A DNA stretch of 64,000 nucleotides from Legionella cincinnatiensis (GCF_900452415.1 NZ_UGNX01000001.1:1488001-1552000), one strand, 5' to 3'; numbered from the stretch's first letter, positions 44,598-54,419 are shown. The notes: generated from the letters alone by a model not told the origin. Translations and numbers: made by a program.

Positions 44598-45875
44598 ATG
44601 AGTGTCCGTATTCAATCGATTCACGCCTCTGAAATTTTGGATTCACGTGGGAATCCTACATTAAGGGTTACCGTACAATTAACGAATGGTCTTAAAGGCC
44701 ATTCTTCAGTTCCATCAGGTGTTTCAACGGGAAAATATGAGGCCATTGAGCTACGCGATCATGATGAAACGCGATATCAAGGGAAAGGGGTACTTACAGC
44801 GGTTTCTCATGTGAATACGATTATTGCGCCTGCCTTACACGGTATGGAAATACAAGATCGCCAAAAGGAGCTGGATGAGTTCATGATCCATTTGGATGGA
44901 ACTTCTCTTAAAGCCAATTTAGGAGCCAATGCCATTGTCGGTGTTTCCCAAGCCTTATCTTGTGCGGCAGCCCAATCCTATAATCTTCCTCTTTATGCAT
45001 ACCTGAGCAATAATAAAGCAACCTTATTGCCTATGCCGATGTTAAATATTATTAATGGGGGAAAACATGCCTTTAATACGCTGGATTTCCAAGAATTCAT
45101 GATTGTTCCCATTGGTGCGCCCACCTTTTCTGAAGCGCTTCGCTACTGTGTTGAAACATTTAATAGTCTACGTACTCTCTTACTTGAGCATCATTATGAA
45201 GTGGGTATTGGCGATGAAGGGGGTTTTGCACCAAAGTTAAAGAATAATGAAGAGGCTTGTGAGCTTATTGTACAGGCGATTGAAAAAGCTCAGTTTAAGC
45301 CAGGGGAAGACCTTGCGATTGCATTAGATCCTGCCGCCACTTCGTTTTTTAATACCGATCATTATCAATTAAAAAATGCAAAATATCAGCAAAAAAGCAG
45401 TGAGTTGATTGCGTTTTATAAAACATGGGTGAAACAATATCCTATTGTGAGCATCGAAGATGGTTTGGCTGATACGGATTGGCAAGGATTTCATGACATG
45501 ACTCAAAGTTTAGGGGAGCAAATACAAATCGTGGGTGATGATATTTTAGTAACGAATCCTGAGTTTATTCGTCGCGGTATACAGGAAAGAACATGTAATG
45601 CGGCACTGATTAAATTGAATCAAATAGGAACAGTAACCCAAACAATTGAGGCCATTAACTTATGTCGCGAAGCCAACTGGAATTTTATTATTTCCCATCG
45701 CTCTGGTGAAACAAACAATTCCTACATTGCTGATTTTGCTGTGGCCATGGGCGGAGGGCAAATTAAAACAGGCTCTGTGTGTCGTGGAGAGCGTATCGCT
45801 AAATACAATCGGTTGCTCGAAATTGAACAGGAGCTTGGCGATAGAGCAGTGTTTGTCAATCCATTGAAAAAATAA
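44598..45875 (+). CDS. eno: enolase
   Basis: 425 residues, normal length. All catalytic marks are visible: GANAIVGVS, DFQEFMIVP, GDEGGFAP, the metal Asp in ALDP, IEDGLAD, VGDDILVT, the base Lys in LIKLNQIGT, SHRSGET and IKTGS. It interconverts 2-phosphoglycerate and phosphoenolpyruvate. AAGGAG lies 6 nt before the ATG. Placement in an accessory MFS-HAD-enolase unit, rather than beside pyrG, suggests a second, acquired enolase. Whether the genome has another copy cannot be seen here. Confidence 0.93.
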   Translation: MSVRIQSIHASEILDSRGNPTLRVTVQLTNGLKGHSSVPSGVSTGKYEAIELRDHDETRYQGKGVLTAVSHVNTIIAPALHGMEIQDRQKELDEFMIHLDGTSLKANLGANAIVGVSQALSCAAAQSYNLPLYAYLSNNKATLLPMPMLNIINGGKHAFNTLDFQEFMIVPIGAPTFSEALRYCVETFNSLRTLLLEHHYEVGIGDEGGFAPKLKNNEEACELIVQAIEKAQFKPGEDLAIALDPAATSFFNTDHYQLKNAKYQQKSSELIAFYKTWVKQYPIVSIEDGLADTDWQGFHDMTQSLGEQIQIVGDDILVTNPEFIRRGIQERTCNAALIKLNQIGTVTQTIEAINLCREANWNFIISHRSGETNNSYIADFAVAMGGGQIKTGSVCRGERIAKYNRLLEIEQELGDRAVFVNPLKK

Positions 45876-45999
45876 TAGGGTCGATCACTGTCAGTTGTGT
45901 TGAAGGGGTGTGGGTTATATTCTCTATAGGCCCCTAATTGAGCTGACGCAACTTACTTTGGGCATCTATCATTTATAACATGATATGAACATTATAATT

Positions 46000-46719
46000 T
46001 CATACATCAATCGATTGAGTTCCTAGCTTAAAGGACTCAATACAGTAGTCTTTTTCTAATAAGACAAGCAAATCATAAGGAGCCGATGTACTTAAAGGTT
46101 TTTTCCAGGAAATCAGAAATTGGAATTTAGATCTTTTAGTTCCTGTATCGCAAGAGCATTGAAGAAAATAAGCATGATACCCTAGAGGTTGAATTAATTG
46201 ATTCAGATCGGGAGGAGTAAGCGTTTCTTTATTTGAAGAAACTAAAAGTAAGGCATGTTGCTTATGAGGTAACATAAGATCGAGTTTTTTTAATAATCCA
46301 ATAACGACCAAACATACAACGGTGGTGATGGTGCCAAGGAGGAGTTGGCCTCCACCAAAACAAAGGCCAATAATCGTTACTGTCCATAAAGTAGCGGCAG
46401 TAGCCATTCCAATAATAAGATCCCCTTTTTTCAAGATACATCCCGCACCAATAAATCCTACACCGGTTAAAATACCAAGAGGCATACGCATAAGATCCAT
46501 CACACCAAATGATTCGTGAGTTTTACCTCCTATAGAGAGCAGGATATTTGCTTGAATCATTGCTACTGAGGCAGCAAGACATAATAAAATGGTTGTGCGA
46601 AGCCCTGCAGCATGGCCTTTAGTTTCCCTGTTAAATCCGATTAAAGCACCAGCAAGAAGAGTCAAGAGCAGGCGAATAAAAATATCATACACTGTTGGAG
46701 ATAAAGGCATTTGCATCAT
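46000..46719 (-). CDS. MgtC/SapB-family membrane protein
   Basis: 239 residues. The N-terminal MgtC domain has 4-5 membrane segments with the signature LAGALIGFNRE, GLRTTILLCLAA and GVGFIGAGCILKKGD. A soluble C-terminal tail follows. MgtC-type proteins help pathogens live in macrophages and at low Mg2+, partly by damping the F1Fo ATPase. The P-type H+-ATPase encoded nearby also acts on proton balance. Convergent with the enolase gene. Confidence 0.85.
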   Translation of the reverse strand: MMQMPLSPTVYDIFIRLLLTLLAGALIGFNRETKGHAAGLRTTILLCLAASVAMIQANILLSIGGKTHESFGVMDLMRMPLGILTGVGFIGAGCILKKGDLIIGMATAATLWTVTIIGLCFGGGQLLLGTITTVVCLVVIGLLKKLDLMLPHKQHALLLVSSNKETLTPPDLNQLIQPLGYHAYFLQCSCDTGTKRSKFQFLISWKKPLSTSAPYDLLVLLEKDYCIESFKLGTQSIDV

Positions 46720-46767
46720 TTGTCCTTAAATAGTACAAAATATACCTACATTATAGAAAAGCTTTAT

Positions 46768-47518
46768 TTAAATTATCTTGATAAATTGATAAAAGTTAGT
46801 GAGGGCAATCCTTAGTATTAAAGATTTAGTTCGATGAATATTTCTATGCAATTTTAGAAACGGAACTACTAAGTAGTTTCCATTAGAAATTGTTAAAGCA
46901 GTTGCTTTTTTAGGGGTTTCGGATGCTGGTTTTGCAACCAGCATTAACTTTGATATTAATGGTGTGTGGTTGTAATGGGTTCCTTTATTGTCTTTACCTA
47001 ATTGGGCACTGAGTAGAATGCTTTTGCGAAATTTAAGTTGGTCGATATGCTGTTTCATGTTGATAAAATAATCATCATTCAATTCGGTTTTGAGGGGGGT
47101 AAATAATCGAGAAAATCCTTTTGATTTGAATTTAGGGGCGTATTCTTATGCAATCTTTTTTAATTGTTTTAGGGGTCCTTCATATAATGAGAGCATCTCC
47201 ATGGAATAAGAAATCACTGAAGAAGAGGTCCTTGTGAAAATAAAAAACCAATGTTTTTTCTTGCCCTTCAAGAACGTGTTTTAGCCAATTCCAAATGTTA
47301 TACTCAAGAGGTTGAGCAGTTATAGTAGAGTCCTATCACTATTGCCCTCAGGGTATGAGCTATAAGGAGTCTCCTTTAATAAAATTTATGGCGATGTGGC
47401 TTTAAAGTAGAATAAAATTGTCTTAACGCTGTTATTTGACAACTAATTTATTTCAACAACGCATTTGAAATACTGAAACAAAAATCTTGGAAAACTCATT
47501 AAATTAGGGATATTAGTT
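46768..47518. other. mostly non-coding stretch with a doubtful minus-strand frame
   Basis: A minus frame (46768-47058 from ATG, or 47082 from TTG; MKQHIDQLKFRKSILLS...) has no convincing ribosome site or family and could be chance. Between 47100 and 47518 only short interrupted frames occur. AGGGA before 47519 belongs to the dehydrogenase gene. Confidence 0.3.
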
Positions 47519-48556
47519 ATGAAAGCATTAGTATATCAAGGACCAGGAAAAAAGAGTGTGGAGGACCGTCCCAAACCAACAATTAAAAGAAGTACAGATT
47601 CTATTGTTAAAATCAAAAAAACTACAATTTGTGGAACTGATCTGCATATTCTGAAAGGAGATGTGCCAACTTGTTCCTTAGGCCGCATTCTTGGACATGA
47701 AGGAATTGGTGTGATTGATGAGATTGGCTCAGGTGTTACCTCATTTAAGCCTGGCGATAAGGTGCTTATTTCTTGTATTACAAGCTGTGGTAAATGTGAT
47801 TATTGCAGGAGAAGCATGTATTCACACTGTATTCATGGCGGATGGATCCTTGGCAATAAAATTGATGGTACTCAAGCAGAATATGTTCTTATACCACAGG
47901 CTGATACCAGTCTTTATAAAATTCCATCTGATATTAATGAAGATGCATTAGTTATGTTGAGTGACATTTTACTTACAGGATTTGAGTGTGGTGTATTAAA
48001 TGGAAAAGTGCAACCAGGAAATACTGTCGCTATAGTTGGAGCTGGGCCAATTGGTCTATCTGCTTTGCTTACTGCACAGTTTTACTCACCTTCACAGATT
48101 ATTATGATTGATATAGATGATAATCGTCTTGCAGTCGCTAAAAGGCTGGGTGCAACACAGATTATAAATAATAAACATGGTAAGGCAGTTGAGCAAGTTA
48201 TGGCGATAACCCAGGGACAAGGTGTAGATACAGCTATTGAAGCTGTTGGTGTTCCTGCGACGTTTGTTCTTTGTGAAGATCTCATAGCCCCAGGTGGTAC
48301 TATTGCTAATATTGGCGTACATGGAGTTAAAGCTGATTTACATTTGGAACGTCTTTGGTCCCAAAATATCACGATTACTACTCGGCTGGTTGACACAGTA
48401 ACTACTCCAATGCTTCTTAAGACAGTTTGCGCTCACAAAATTGACCCTAATTTACTGGTTAGCCATCATTTTAAGTTTGAACAGATTTTGGAGGCTTATG
48501 AAACATTTGCACAAGCAGCTAGTACGCATGCCTTAAAAGTGGTAATTGAACTATAG
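47519..48556 (+). CDS. zinc-dependent alcohol dehydrogenase family protein
   Basis: 345 residues. Catalytic-zinc residues are CGTDLH and GHEGIGVI. The structural zinc lobe is CGKCDYCRRSMYSHC. The NAD(P) site is VAIVGAGPIGLSA, with Asp in IDIDDNR favouring NAD. It oxidises an alcohol or reduces an aldehyde; the class often uses short secondary alcohols. AGGGA lies 8 nt before the ATG. Neighbouring phaC and ppa stubs suggest a former fermentative/storage cluster. Confidence 0.88.
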   Translation: MKALVYQGPGKKSVEDRPKPTIKRSTDSIVKIKKTTICGTDLHILKGDVPTCSLGRILGHEGIGVIDEIGSGVTSFKPGDKVLISCITSCGKCDYCRRSMYSHCIHGGWILGNKIDGTQAEYVLIPQADTSLYKIPSDINEDALVMLSDILLTGFECGVLNGKVQPGNTVAIVGAGPIGLSALLTAQFYSPSQIIMIDIDDNRLAVAKRLGATQIINNKHGKAVEQVMAITQGQGVDTAIEAVGVPATFVLCEDLIAPGGTIANIGVHGVKADLHLERLWSQNITITTRLVDTVTTPMLLKTVCAHKIDPNLLVSHHFKFEQILEAYETFAQAASTHALKVVIEL

Positions 48557-48620
48557 AGTAATTGAAATTGTGCTAAGCTTACAATTGCTTCAATTTAATC
48601 CTAAGGCCAAGGAATAGGGC

Positions 48621-48981
48621 ATGACTAGCACCAGAAATAAAATTCAGAATAGTCCAAGATTTCATGAAAAAAGATTAGCATCAGTGCCACCTGAATTTAA
48701 AGTGGGTGTCAATCTTGCGGTTACCTCGGATAAAGTAATCTATAGAAATCGATTAATCGAACTCATCCAGTATAAGCCAACAACAAAAAGGAGAAAAACA
48801 CCTCTCAGCTGAAGTTTGGCAAGAAAAGGCAGCGCATTTTGATGGTTCATGGTGGCCTCAATGGGAACAATGGATAGCCAAACAGTCAGGAAGTCAGATA
48901 AAACCACCAACACTTGGTAATTCTGAAAAAGGTTTGAGTGCTCTTTGTGATGCACCTGGCACGTATGTTCACCAGAAATAG
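48621..48981 (+). pseudogene. phaC: poly(3-hydroxyalkanoate) synthase gene with a large internal deletion
   Basis: The first part encodes FKVGVNLAVTSDKVIYRNRL and IELIQYKPTT, the conserved class I PhaC segment that precedes the catalytic core. After a frame change the DNA encodes EVWQEKAAHFDGSWWPQWEQ and ALCDAPGTYV, the PhaC C-terminus, ending at TAG 48979. The lipase-box Cys, Asp and His regions are all missing. The original protein would have been about 590 residues. Confidence 0.85.
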
Positions 48982-49013
48982 TGATGCGTGATTAATATTA
49001 AAAGGATATTAAT

Positions 49014-51395
49014 ATGAATCAATCCGATTTAATTACAGATGCAAATAAGGGGTTAAATTTTCAAGAAATCAAAAAAAGACAGGCTGCTTATGGCATAAAT
49101 GCCATTGAGGAAAAGAGAACAAGTAAGGCTGTTAAATTTTTATCATTTCTTTGGGGGCCTATTCCCTGGATGATTGAAGCAGCACTTCTCTTATCTGCAA
49201 TCTTACAACACTGGGAAGATTTTTGGGTTATCTTTTTGATGCTGGCACTTAATGCTGGTGTGGGTTTTTGGCAACAATATCAAGCAGATAATGCCATTGA
49301 AGCGTTAAAAAGCAAATTGGCATTGACTGCTCGTGTACTGCGTGATGGTAAATGGGAAACGATTCGTGCTCGAGAGTTAGTGCCGGGGGATATTGTTTTA
49401 ATCAAATTAGGAAATATTATTCCAGCCGATATGAAATTATTAGTTGGTGAATATTTAACGGTTGATCAATCGACTTTAACCGGGGAATCTCTTCCAGTAG
49501 ATAAGAAAGTAGGAGATGAAGTGTACTCAGGCTCTATTGTTCGACTGGGAGAAATGACAGGGGTTGTCACTGGAACTGGGATGAATACCTATTTTGGGCG
49601 AACAGCAAAACTGGTTGAAACGGCTAAAACAACCTCTCATTTTCAAAAAGCAGTATTAAAAATCGGAAACTTTCTCATTTGCCTAACTTTAATATTAGTT
49701 GTTATTATTTTGATCGTGACTCATTTAAGAGGAGATCCATTTCTACATACGCTTCTGTTCGCGTTAATTTTGACAATTGCTGCAATTCCTGTAGCACTTC
49801 CAGCCGTTCTAACAGTAACGATGGCAGTTGGTGCATTACAACTTGCTAAAATGAAAGCGATTGTTTCTCGATTATCCTCCATTGAAGAAATGGCAGGTAT
49901 CGATATTTTGTGTTCGGATAAAACAGGAACACTGACGAAAAATCAACTCACTATGGGCGAGCCAATTATTATTGAGGCAACTGGGAAAGAAGAGCTTCTG
50001 CTTGCTGCTGCTTTAGCTTCAGAGGGAAACGCCGATGATGTGATTGATGAGGCAATTATTCAAGCGCTTCCCACAGCCATTCATTTAGAACAATATAAAA
50101 CAGCACACTTTACTCCCTTTGATCCAAAGCATAAGCGTTCGGAAGCGCTCATTGAATACAATCATGATTCTTTTCAGGTATCTAAAGGGGCACCACAAGT
50201 GATACTTGAATTAGTTAATAATCCCGGAATTACGCAACAAGTGGAACGTGAAGTGGATAAGCTTGCAGTCACTGGATATCGCGCATTAGGTGTTGCAAGA
50301 AAAGAGAAGAATGGAGTATGGAAGTATCTTGGGCTTATTGCTTTATTTGATCCTCCAAGGGACGATACTGTCGACACAATTAAAACTGCGCAAAAGATGG
50401 GTCTTGAAATAAAAATGTTGACAGGAGATCACGGCTCTATTGCTAAGGAAATTGCTGGAAAAATTGGTCTAGGTAAACACATTATTTCTGTCGCTACCTT
50501 ATTTAAGGACAAGAAAGAGGACGCCCAGCAACTTGAAGCAATTGATGGTTTTTCTGAAGTATTTCCTGAACACAAATTTAAAATTGTTAAACTGTTGCAA
50601 TCCATCGATCATATCGTAGGAATGACCGGTGATGGCGTTAACGATGCGCCTGCTTTAAAACAGGCTGATGTGGGTATTGCTGTGGGTGGTGCCACTGATG
50701 CTGCGCGTGCTGCAGCAGCTTTGATTTTGACTGAGAGTGGATTATCGGTGATTACTCAAGCAATAGCCGTAGCCAGAAAAATTTTCGAACGGATGAACAG
50801 TTACGCTACATTTAGAATCGCCGAAACAATTCGAATATTACTCTTTATTTCCATGAGTATTGTGGTATTTAATTTCTATCCTGTAACAGCTATTATGATT
50901 GTGTTGTTGGCTATATTAAATGATTTTCCCATTATGATGATTGCCTATGATCATGTGCCAGTAGCTCCATTTCCAGTGCGTTGGAATATGCGGCGTGTTT
51001 TAATCATCAGTACAACCCTCGGTATTATAGGGGTGATAGAAACCTTTATCTTATTTTATATTGCTAAAGACTATTTTGAGCTGTCTGTGCCAATGATCCA
51101 AACCTTTATATTTTTAAAATTATTGGTATCAGGACATCTGACTATTTACTTAACTCGAAATGCGGGAGCCATCTGGCAGCGCCCTTGGCCTAATCTCTGG
51201 TTCTTTCTCACCATTGAATCTACCCAAATTATTGGAACTTTAGCTGCAGTTTATGGGTGGTTTATTACCCCAATTGGTTGGATGTATGCCTTACTCATTT
51301 GGGCTTATGCTCTATTTTGGATGTTTGTTGAGAGCGGTGTGAAACTAGTGCTTTACAAGAAGGTATTGACTTGTGATCACGAGTGTTGGACATGA
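49014..51395 (+). CDS. plasma-membrane-type H+-transporting P-type ATPase (P3A)
   Basis: 793 residues. Landmarks: actuator TLTGES, phosphorylation site CSDKTGTLTKN, ATP-binding KGAPQ, hinge MLTGD and MTGDGVNDAPALKQADVGIAV, plus about ten membrane segments with IPVALPAVLTVTMAVGA in M4. The C-terminus is short and lacks the fungal/plant regulatory tail. It pumps H+ outward using ATP. AAGGATATTAAT before ATG supports the start. In an intracellular bacterium it could aid pH control. Confidence 0.9.
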   Translation: MNQSDLITDANKGLNFQEIKKRQAAYGINAIEEKRTSKAVKFLSFLWGPIPWMIEAALLLSAILQHWEDFWVIFLMLALNAGVGFWQQYQADNAIEALKSKLALTARVLRDGKWETIRARELVPGDIVLIKLGNIIPADMKLLVGEYLTVDQSTLTGESLPVDKKVGDEVYSGSIVRLGEMTGVVTGTGMNTYFGRTAKLVETAKTTSHFQKAVLKIGNFLICLTLILVVIILIVTHLRGDPFLHTLLFALILTIAAIPVALPAVLTVTMAVGALQLAKMKAIVSRLSSIEEMAGIDILCSDKTGTLTKNQLTMGEPIIIEATGKEELLLAAALASEGNADDVIDEAIIQALPTAIHLEQYKTAHFTPFDPKHKRSEALIEYNHDSFQVSKGAPQVILELVNNPGITQQVEREVDKLAVTGYRALGVARKEKNGVWKYLGLIALFDPPRDDTVDTIKTAQKMGLEIKMLTGDHGSIAKEIAGKIGLGKHIISVATLFKDKKEDAQQLEAIDGFSEVFPEHKFKIVKLLQSIDHIVGMTGDGVNDAPALKQADVGIAVGGATDAARAAAALILTESGLSVITQAIAVARKIFERMNSYATFRIAETIRILLFISMSIVVFNFYPVTAIMIVLLAILNDFPIMMIAYDHVPVAPFPVRWNMRRVLIISTTLGIIGVIETFILFYIAKDYFELSVPMIQTFIFLKLLVSGHLTIYLTRNAGAIWQRPWPNLWFFLTIESTQIIGTLAAVYGWFITPIGWMYALLIWAYALFWMFVESGVKLVLYKKVLTCDHECWT

Positions 51396-51445
51396 GACAG
51401 CCATACTGATTGATTTTAGTAGAAAAATAGGGTTAATGAATAAAA

Positions 51446-51497
51446 AACCTTTAAGGTGATTTATATATTTTATTATGCTATAATAACCTTAAAGGTT
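51446..51497 (+). promoter_or_regulatory. mqsRA promoter with two MqsA-type operators
   Basis: Two palindromes with the E. coli MqsA operator pattern AACCT-N3-AGGTT: AACCTTTAAGGTG (51446-51458, one mismatch) and AACCTTAAAGGTT (51485-51497, perfect). A consensus -10, TATAAT, lies at 51479-51484, abutting the second site. The first site covers the expected -35 region. MqsA or MqsRA binding here would block its own promoter. Confidence 0.8.
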
Positions 51498-51514
51498 ATC
51501 AATAAGAGATGACC

Positions 51515-51823
51515 ATGAATGAATCACACGCACCAAGCTATCATTTAAATGATATTAAAAAAGCTTTTAATAGCGCCAACAAGCTAAATATGACTGTCTC
51601 AGCTAAACAAGAACAAATCATGTTAGGATTTACGGATCAAGATGTAGTCGATGCTATTCAAAATTTACAGTGGAATGATTTCTATAAATCAATGGCACCA
51701 AAAAACAAAGGCTTTTTTGCTTGGCAAGATGTTTATAAATCTCATTTCAAGGGCGTGGATTTGTATATCAAATTCCAAGTGGGCACACGTGGTGAGCTTA
51801 TACTCTCTTTTAAGGAGAAGTAA
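51515..51823 (+). CDS. mqsR: MqsR-family mRNA interferase toxin
   Basis: 102 residues from ATG 51515 (AGAG 6 nt upstream; ATG 51509 is also possible). The family pattern is complete: HLNDIKKAFNSANKLNMT at the N-terminus, DFYKSMAPKNKGFFAWQDVY, then VDLYIKFQ and ILSFKEK at the C-terminus, as in E. coli MqsR. MqsR cleaves mRNA at GCU-type sites. The AAGGAG for mqsA lies in its last codons, coupling the pair. Confidence 0.9.
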   Translation: MNESHAPSYHLNDIKKAFNSANKLNMTVSAKQEQIMLGFTDQDVVDAIQNLQWNDFYKSMAPKNKGFFAWQDVYKSHFKGVDLYIKFQVGTRGELILSFKEK

Positions 51824-51824
51824 A

Positions 51825-52229
51825 ATGAAATATGAAACTTGTAGTATATGCGGGGAAGAAACTGCTTGTCATGATATAAAGCCTGTAACCTATACATACA
51901 AAGGTCATGATTTCATCATTGATCAACCAGCAACTTGGTGTCATTCATGTGGTGAAGGAATAATCGGCCCAAAGGACAACAAAGCGGTTCAAGCAGAAAT
52001 TCAGGCACATAAATCTAAAATTGACGGGATACTTTCTCCTTTAGAGGTCCAACAAATTCGAAAGCAACTACGACTTACTCAAAAAGAGGCCGGCGCTTTA
52101 TTTGGCGGTGGGGTTAATGCTTTTAATCGTTATGAAAAAGGAATTAATCCCATTCCTAAGCCTTTAAGCCTTTTATTAATTATTTTAAAAAGGCATCCTG
52201 AGCAATTAAGAGAGATCTTGACTTATTGA
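51825..52229 (+). CDS. mqsA: MqsA-family antitoxin and autorepressor
   Basis: 134 residues. The N-terminal zinc domain has CSIC and CHSC pairs that bind the toxin. The C-terminal helix-turn-helix (LRLTQKEAGALFGGGVNAFNR) binds the palindromes upstream. The frame also extends back into mqsR, but ATG 51825, one base after the mqsR stop and preceded by AAGGAG, is the true start. The 3' end overlaps a minus-strand remnant by 24 bp. Confidence 0.92.
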   Translation: MKYETCSICGEETACHDIKPVTYTYKGHDFIIDQPATWCHSCGEGIIGPKDNKAVQAEIQAHKSKIDGILSPLEVQQIRKQLRLTQKEAGALFGGGVNAFNRYEKGINPIPKPLSLLLIILKRHPEQLREILTY

Positions 52230-52433
52230 CCTTTCGATAAAATGTTTCATCCAGTGTAATTTTTGTAAGATAGAAAGATTGTTTTCTGCTTTTATTTTTT
52301 CTCTTAACAATGCTTCGCTAATAATCTCGGTTTGAATGATTTCGGATTGTTTAATATTTGATTGATTACTGAGAGGATTGAATTTATGAGAGCTCAACCA
52401 ATTGAAATAATAAGTTCCATCAATTTCATCTTG
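52206..52433 (-). pseudogene. C-terminal gene remnant of unknown family
   Basis: The frame is open from 52433 (after a TAG) without an ATG; the only start-like codon is TTG 52397. It reads DGTYYFNWLSSHKFNPLSN, then a helical tail to SISQDLS. The sequence looks like the end of a larger protein. No family is recognised. The last 24 bp overlap the mqsA 3' end, so the mqsRA arrival may have set this boundary. Confidence 0.3.
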
Positions 52434-52701
52434 CTAAAATGGCAATTAGAATAAATCTTTTGGAGATTCCAACTATACGGAGATATTAGGCTAAATAGTT
52501 CTAGTTCTTGTATGAAAGAGGGAGTTAATATGACACATGGGTCAATGCCATCTTTTCATATTCTACAGCTTCGATTAATGGTGCACCGGCACTACGGTTT
52601 CTGTTTGATCCATACCTCCACACGATATCGCACCTCTCGTATACATTCCATTTGACAGTGCACGATTAGAACAAATTTTGCAGTATTATTTAATCATGAC
52701 C

Positions 52702-53406
52702 TTATTTAGCAAAAACCATAAAAGCAAATATTCCTTTGTCTACTATTATTTGAAAGTCTTTCCATGATTGTTGTTTCGCAATTTTTTTAAATGTTTTAAT
52801 TGATTCTGGAAAATCATCAATATATGGATGCTCCATACGAGTTGCAACTTCATCGGATGTGATCTCGAGATTTGTTTCCTCGATTCGAGCCTTTAGAGCA
52901 TCCAGCCATTCATCACGATTTTGGTTATGATTCAGTACGCCGTCAACCATTAACAAAAAGCCTGTCGAGTTTAATTGTTGTTTACAATTATCGATAAAAG
53001 TGATTTTATCTTGTAAAGAAAGATGATGAACTGCATAGCTTGTAAAAATGATATCAACAGTAGATGATAAATTTGGAAGAGCGGTTATCATATTATCTGT
53101 AATAAATTCTTTTTCACAACTGAGATGAGCAAGATTGTGTGATGCCATTATTAAAATATCTTTTGCAGCATCAATTCCTATATATTTTTTAATCGCATGA
53201 TTAGTTAATATTGGTGCAACAGTACTGCTATCTCCGCAGCCAACATCCACAAAGGAAAAAGCACGGGCACCCATGTTTTCAGAGAGAAAATGGTGTAATG
53301 CAGCTAACATTTCCCGGTGATAGAGGGTATTATTTTTAACTGTTTGCAGGTATCGCTGCCAATTTTCATTAAAGTATGCGCTTGCAGTGTTTATCTTAGA
53401 TTGCAT
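52702..53406 (-). CDS. class I SAM-dependent methyltransferase
   Basis: 234 residues. Motif I is FVDVGCGDSSTV (about 52-63), motif II IGIDAAKD, then a post-motif IIFTSYAVHHL and motif VI-like GFLLMVDGV. A small-molecule methyltransferase is the most likely role. Its ATG shares one base with the TGA of the HAD gene (TGATG), so the two are translationally coupled. It ends the four-gene minus-strand cluster that begins near 56.7 kb. Confidence 0.85.
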   Translation of the reverse strand: MQSKINTASAYFNENWQRYLQTVKNNTLYHREMLAALHHFLSENMGARAFSFVDVGCGDSSTVAPILTNHAIKKYIGIDAAKDILIMASHNLAHLSCEKEFITDNMITALPNLSSTVDIIFTSYAVHHLSLQDKITFIDNCKQQLNSTGFLLMVDGVLNHNQNRDEWLDALKARIEETNLEITSDEVATRMEHPYIDDFPESIKTFKKIAKQQSWKDFQIIVDKGIFAFMVFAK

Positions 53407-54125
53407 CAGACTGTATCCATAATCTTATTTTCTTTATTTTTGTAATGGGACTCAAAATTTTTTAGGTAATTAAGAAAATCATGTGACTCATAATCATCAA
53501 CAAGGAAAAAGTTTCTATTTTCTATGGTTTTTAAATGTTCACCAACTCCTATAAAATCAATTTTCAGAGCTTGTGTTGCTTTTAAATCCCACAATCTGTC
53601 GCCCACATAAATGATATTATGATAGTTGTTTTTGTTATAAAAATGCTGTGCTCTGGAAACAGCTGTCATAATAATGTCTTTTCTTTCAAAATGGTCGTCT
53701 GCATGTGCCATAGGCGTGTTATGATAGGGAATTCCTACGGTATCTAATTTCATTACAGCTGATTCATACCAACCGCCGGTGGCTATGGCAACATCCCAGT
53801 TAATTTGCTTTGCCATGTCAAAAACATCCCTCGCTCCTGGAATGCATTTTAAAGAGTTAGGGTTATGTTTGAATGAGGCAGATAAATAAGAAATATACCT
53901 ATCTTTTATGGAACATTGCTCAGTATTTTTAGGTTCTCTTTGCAATGATTGAAAAAAGATTTCTGATAAAATACCAGACTCTGTGGAGTAGGAGTAGTCG
54001 TCCCATTTTGTACTTATTTTGTCAATTCCTATAACTGAATTGATGGACTCTACATAAGCGGTTGTTTCGCAATCAATATAATGAATTAGTGTTCCATCAA
54101 TATCAAATACAATCAGATTATTCAT
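53406..54125 (-). CDS. HAD-superfamily hydrolase
   Basis: 239 residues from ATG 54125; the open frame runs on to 54269, but that extension lacks domain character. Motif I is VFDIDGTLIHY, motif II IATGGW, then a Lys in ERKD, and motif IV YVGDRLWDLKA. These are all the residues for phosphoaspartyl hydrolysis. The cap insert suggests a small phosphometabolite. It is coupled to the downstream methyltransferase by a TGATG overlap. Confidence 0.85.
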   Translation of the reverse strand: MNNLIVFDIDGTLIHYIDCETTAYVESINSVIGIDKISTKWDDYSYSTESGILSEIFFQSLQREPKNTEQCSIKDRYISYLSASFKHNPNSLKCIPGARDVFDMAKQINWDVAIATGGWYESAVMKLDTVGIPYHNTPMAHADDHFERKDIIMTAVSRAQHFYNKNNYHNIIYVGDRLWDLKATQALKIDFIGVGEHLKTIENRNFFLVDDYESHDFLNYLKNFESHYKNKENKIMDTV

Positions 54126-54362
54126 CGTTAAGTTGGTATAATTTCGTATTATCAAGATTAGCTGATTATAATTTATTAAAAGATAATTATCCCTAAGTTT
54201 TTTATTAATTGGAGTTACAATCTGAGAGGAATAGTTATTTCTGGGTTTCCTGAGTTTGGTCATTTGCAAATTTAAATAGTAAATTAGATATAGCGTTCAT
54301 GATAAATATTCCGATCAGTTATTATTAGCAAAGGTATGTTGCCAGAGAACGCCTCTTGATAG

Positions 54363-54419
54363 TGGCAAGCAATAGAATTTTATAAAAAATTAGGATTCAA
54401 ACTTGACTTTGAGCGGTAA
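54363..54419 (+). pseudogene. C-terminal scrap of a GNAT gene
   Basis: The 18 codons WQAIEFYKKLGFKLDFER match the last motif of GNAT enzymes (A..FYEKLGF). The reading frame before it is lost. It sits on the opposite strand within the spacer of the methylase-SDR-HAD cluster, so it predates or interrupted that cluster. Confidence 0.45.

Noticed and set aside
46768-47082. 104-codon minus-strand frame as a real gene
   Set aside because: No ribosome site, no family, and a TTG start; could be chance in AT-rich DNA.
51651-51824. Upstream extension of the mqsA frame into mqsR
   Set aside because: The MqsA family starts at MKYETC-type sequence; ATG 51825 has AAGGAG and family-length product, so the extension is only an open frame inside mqsR.
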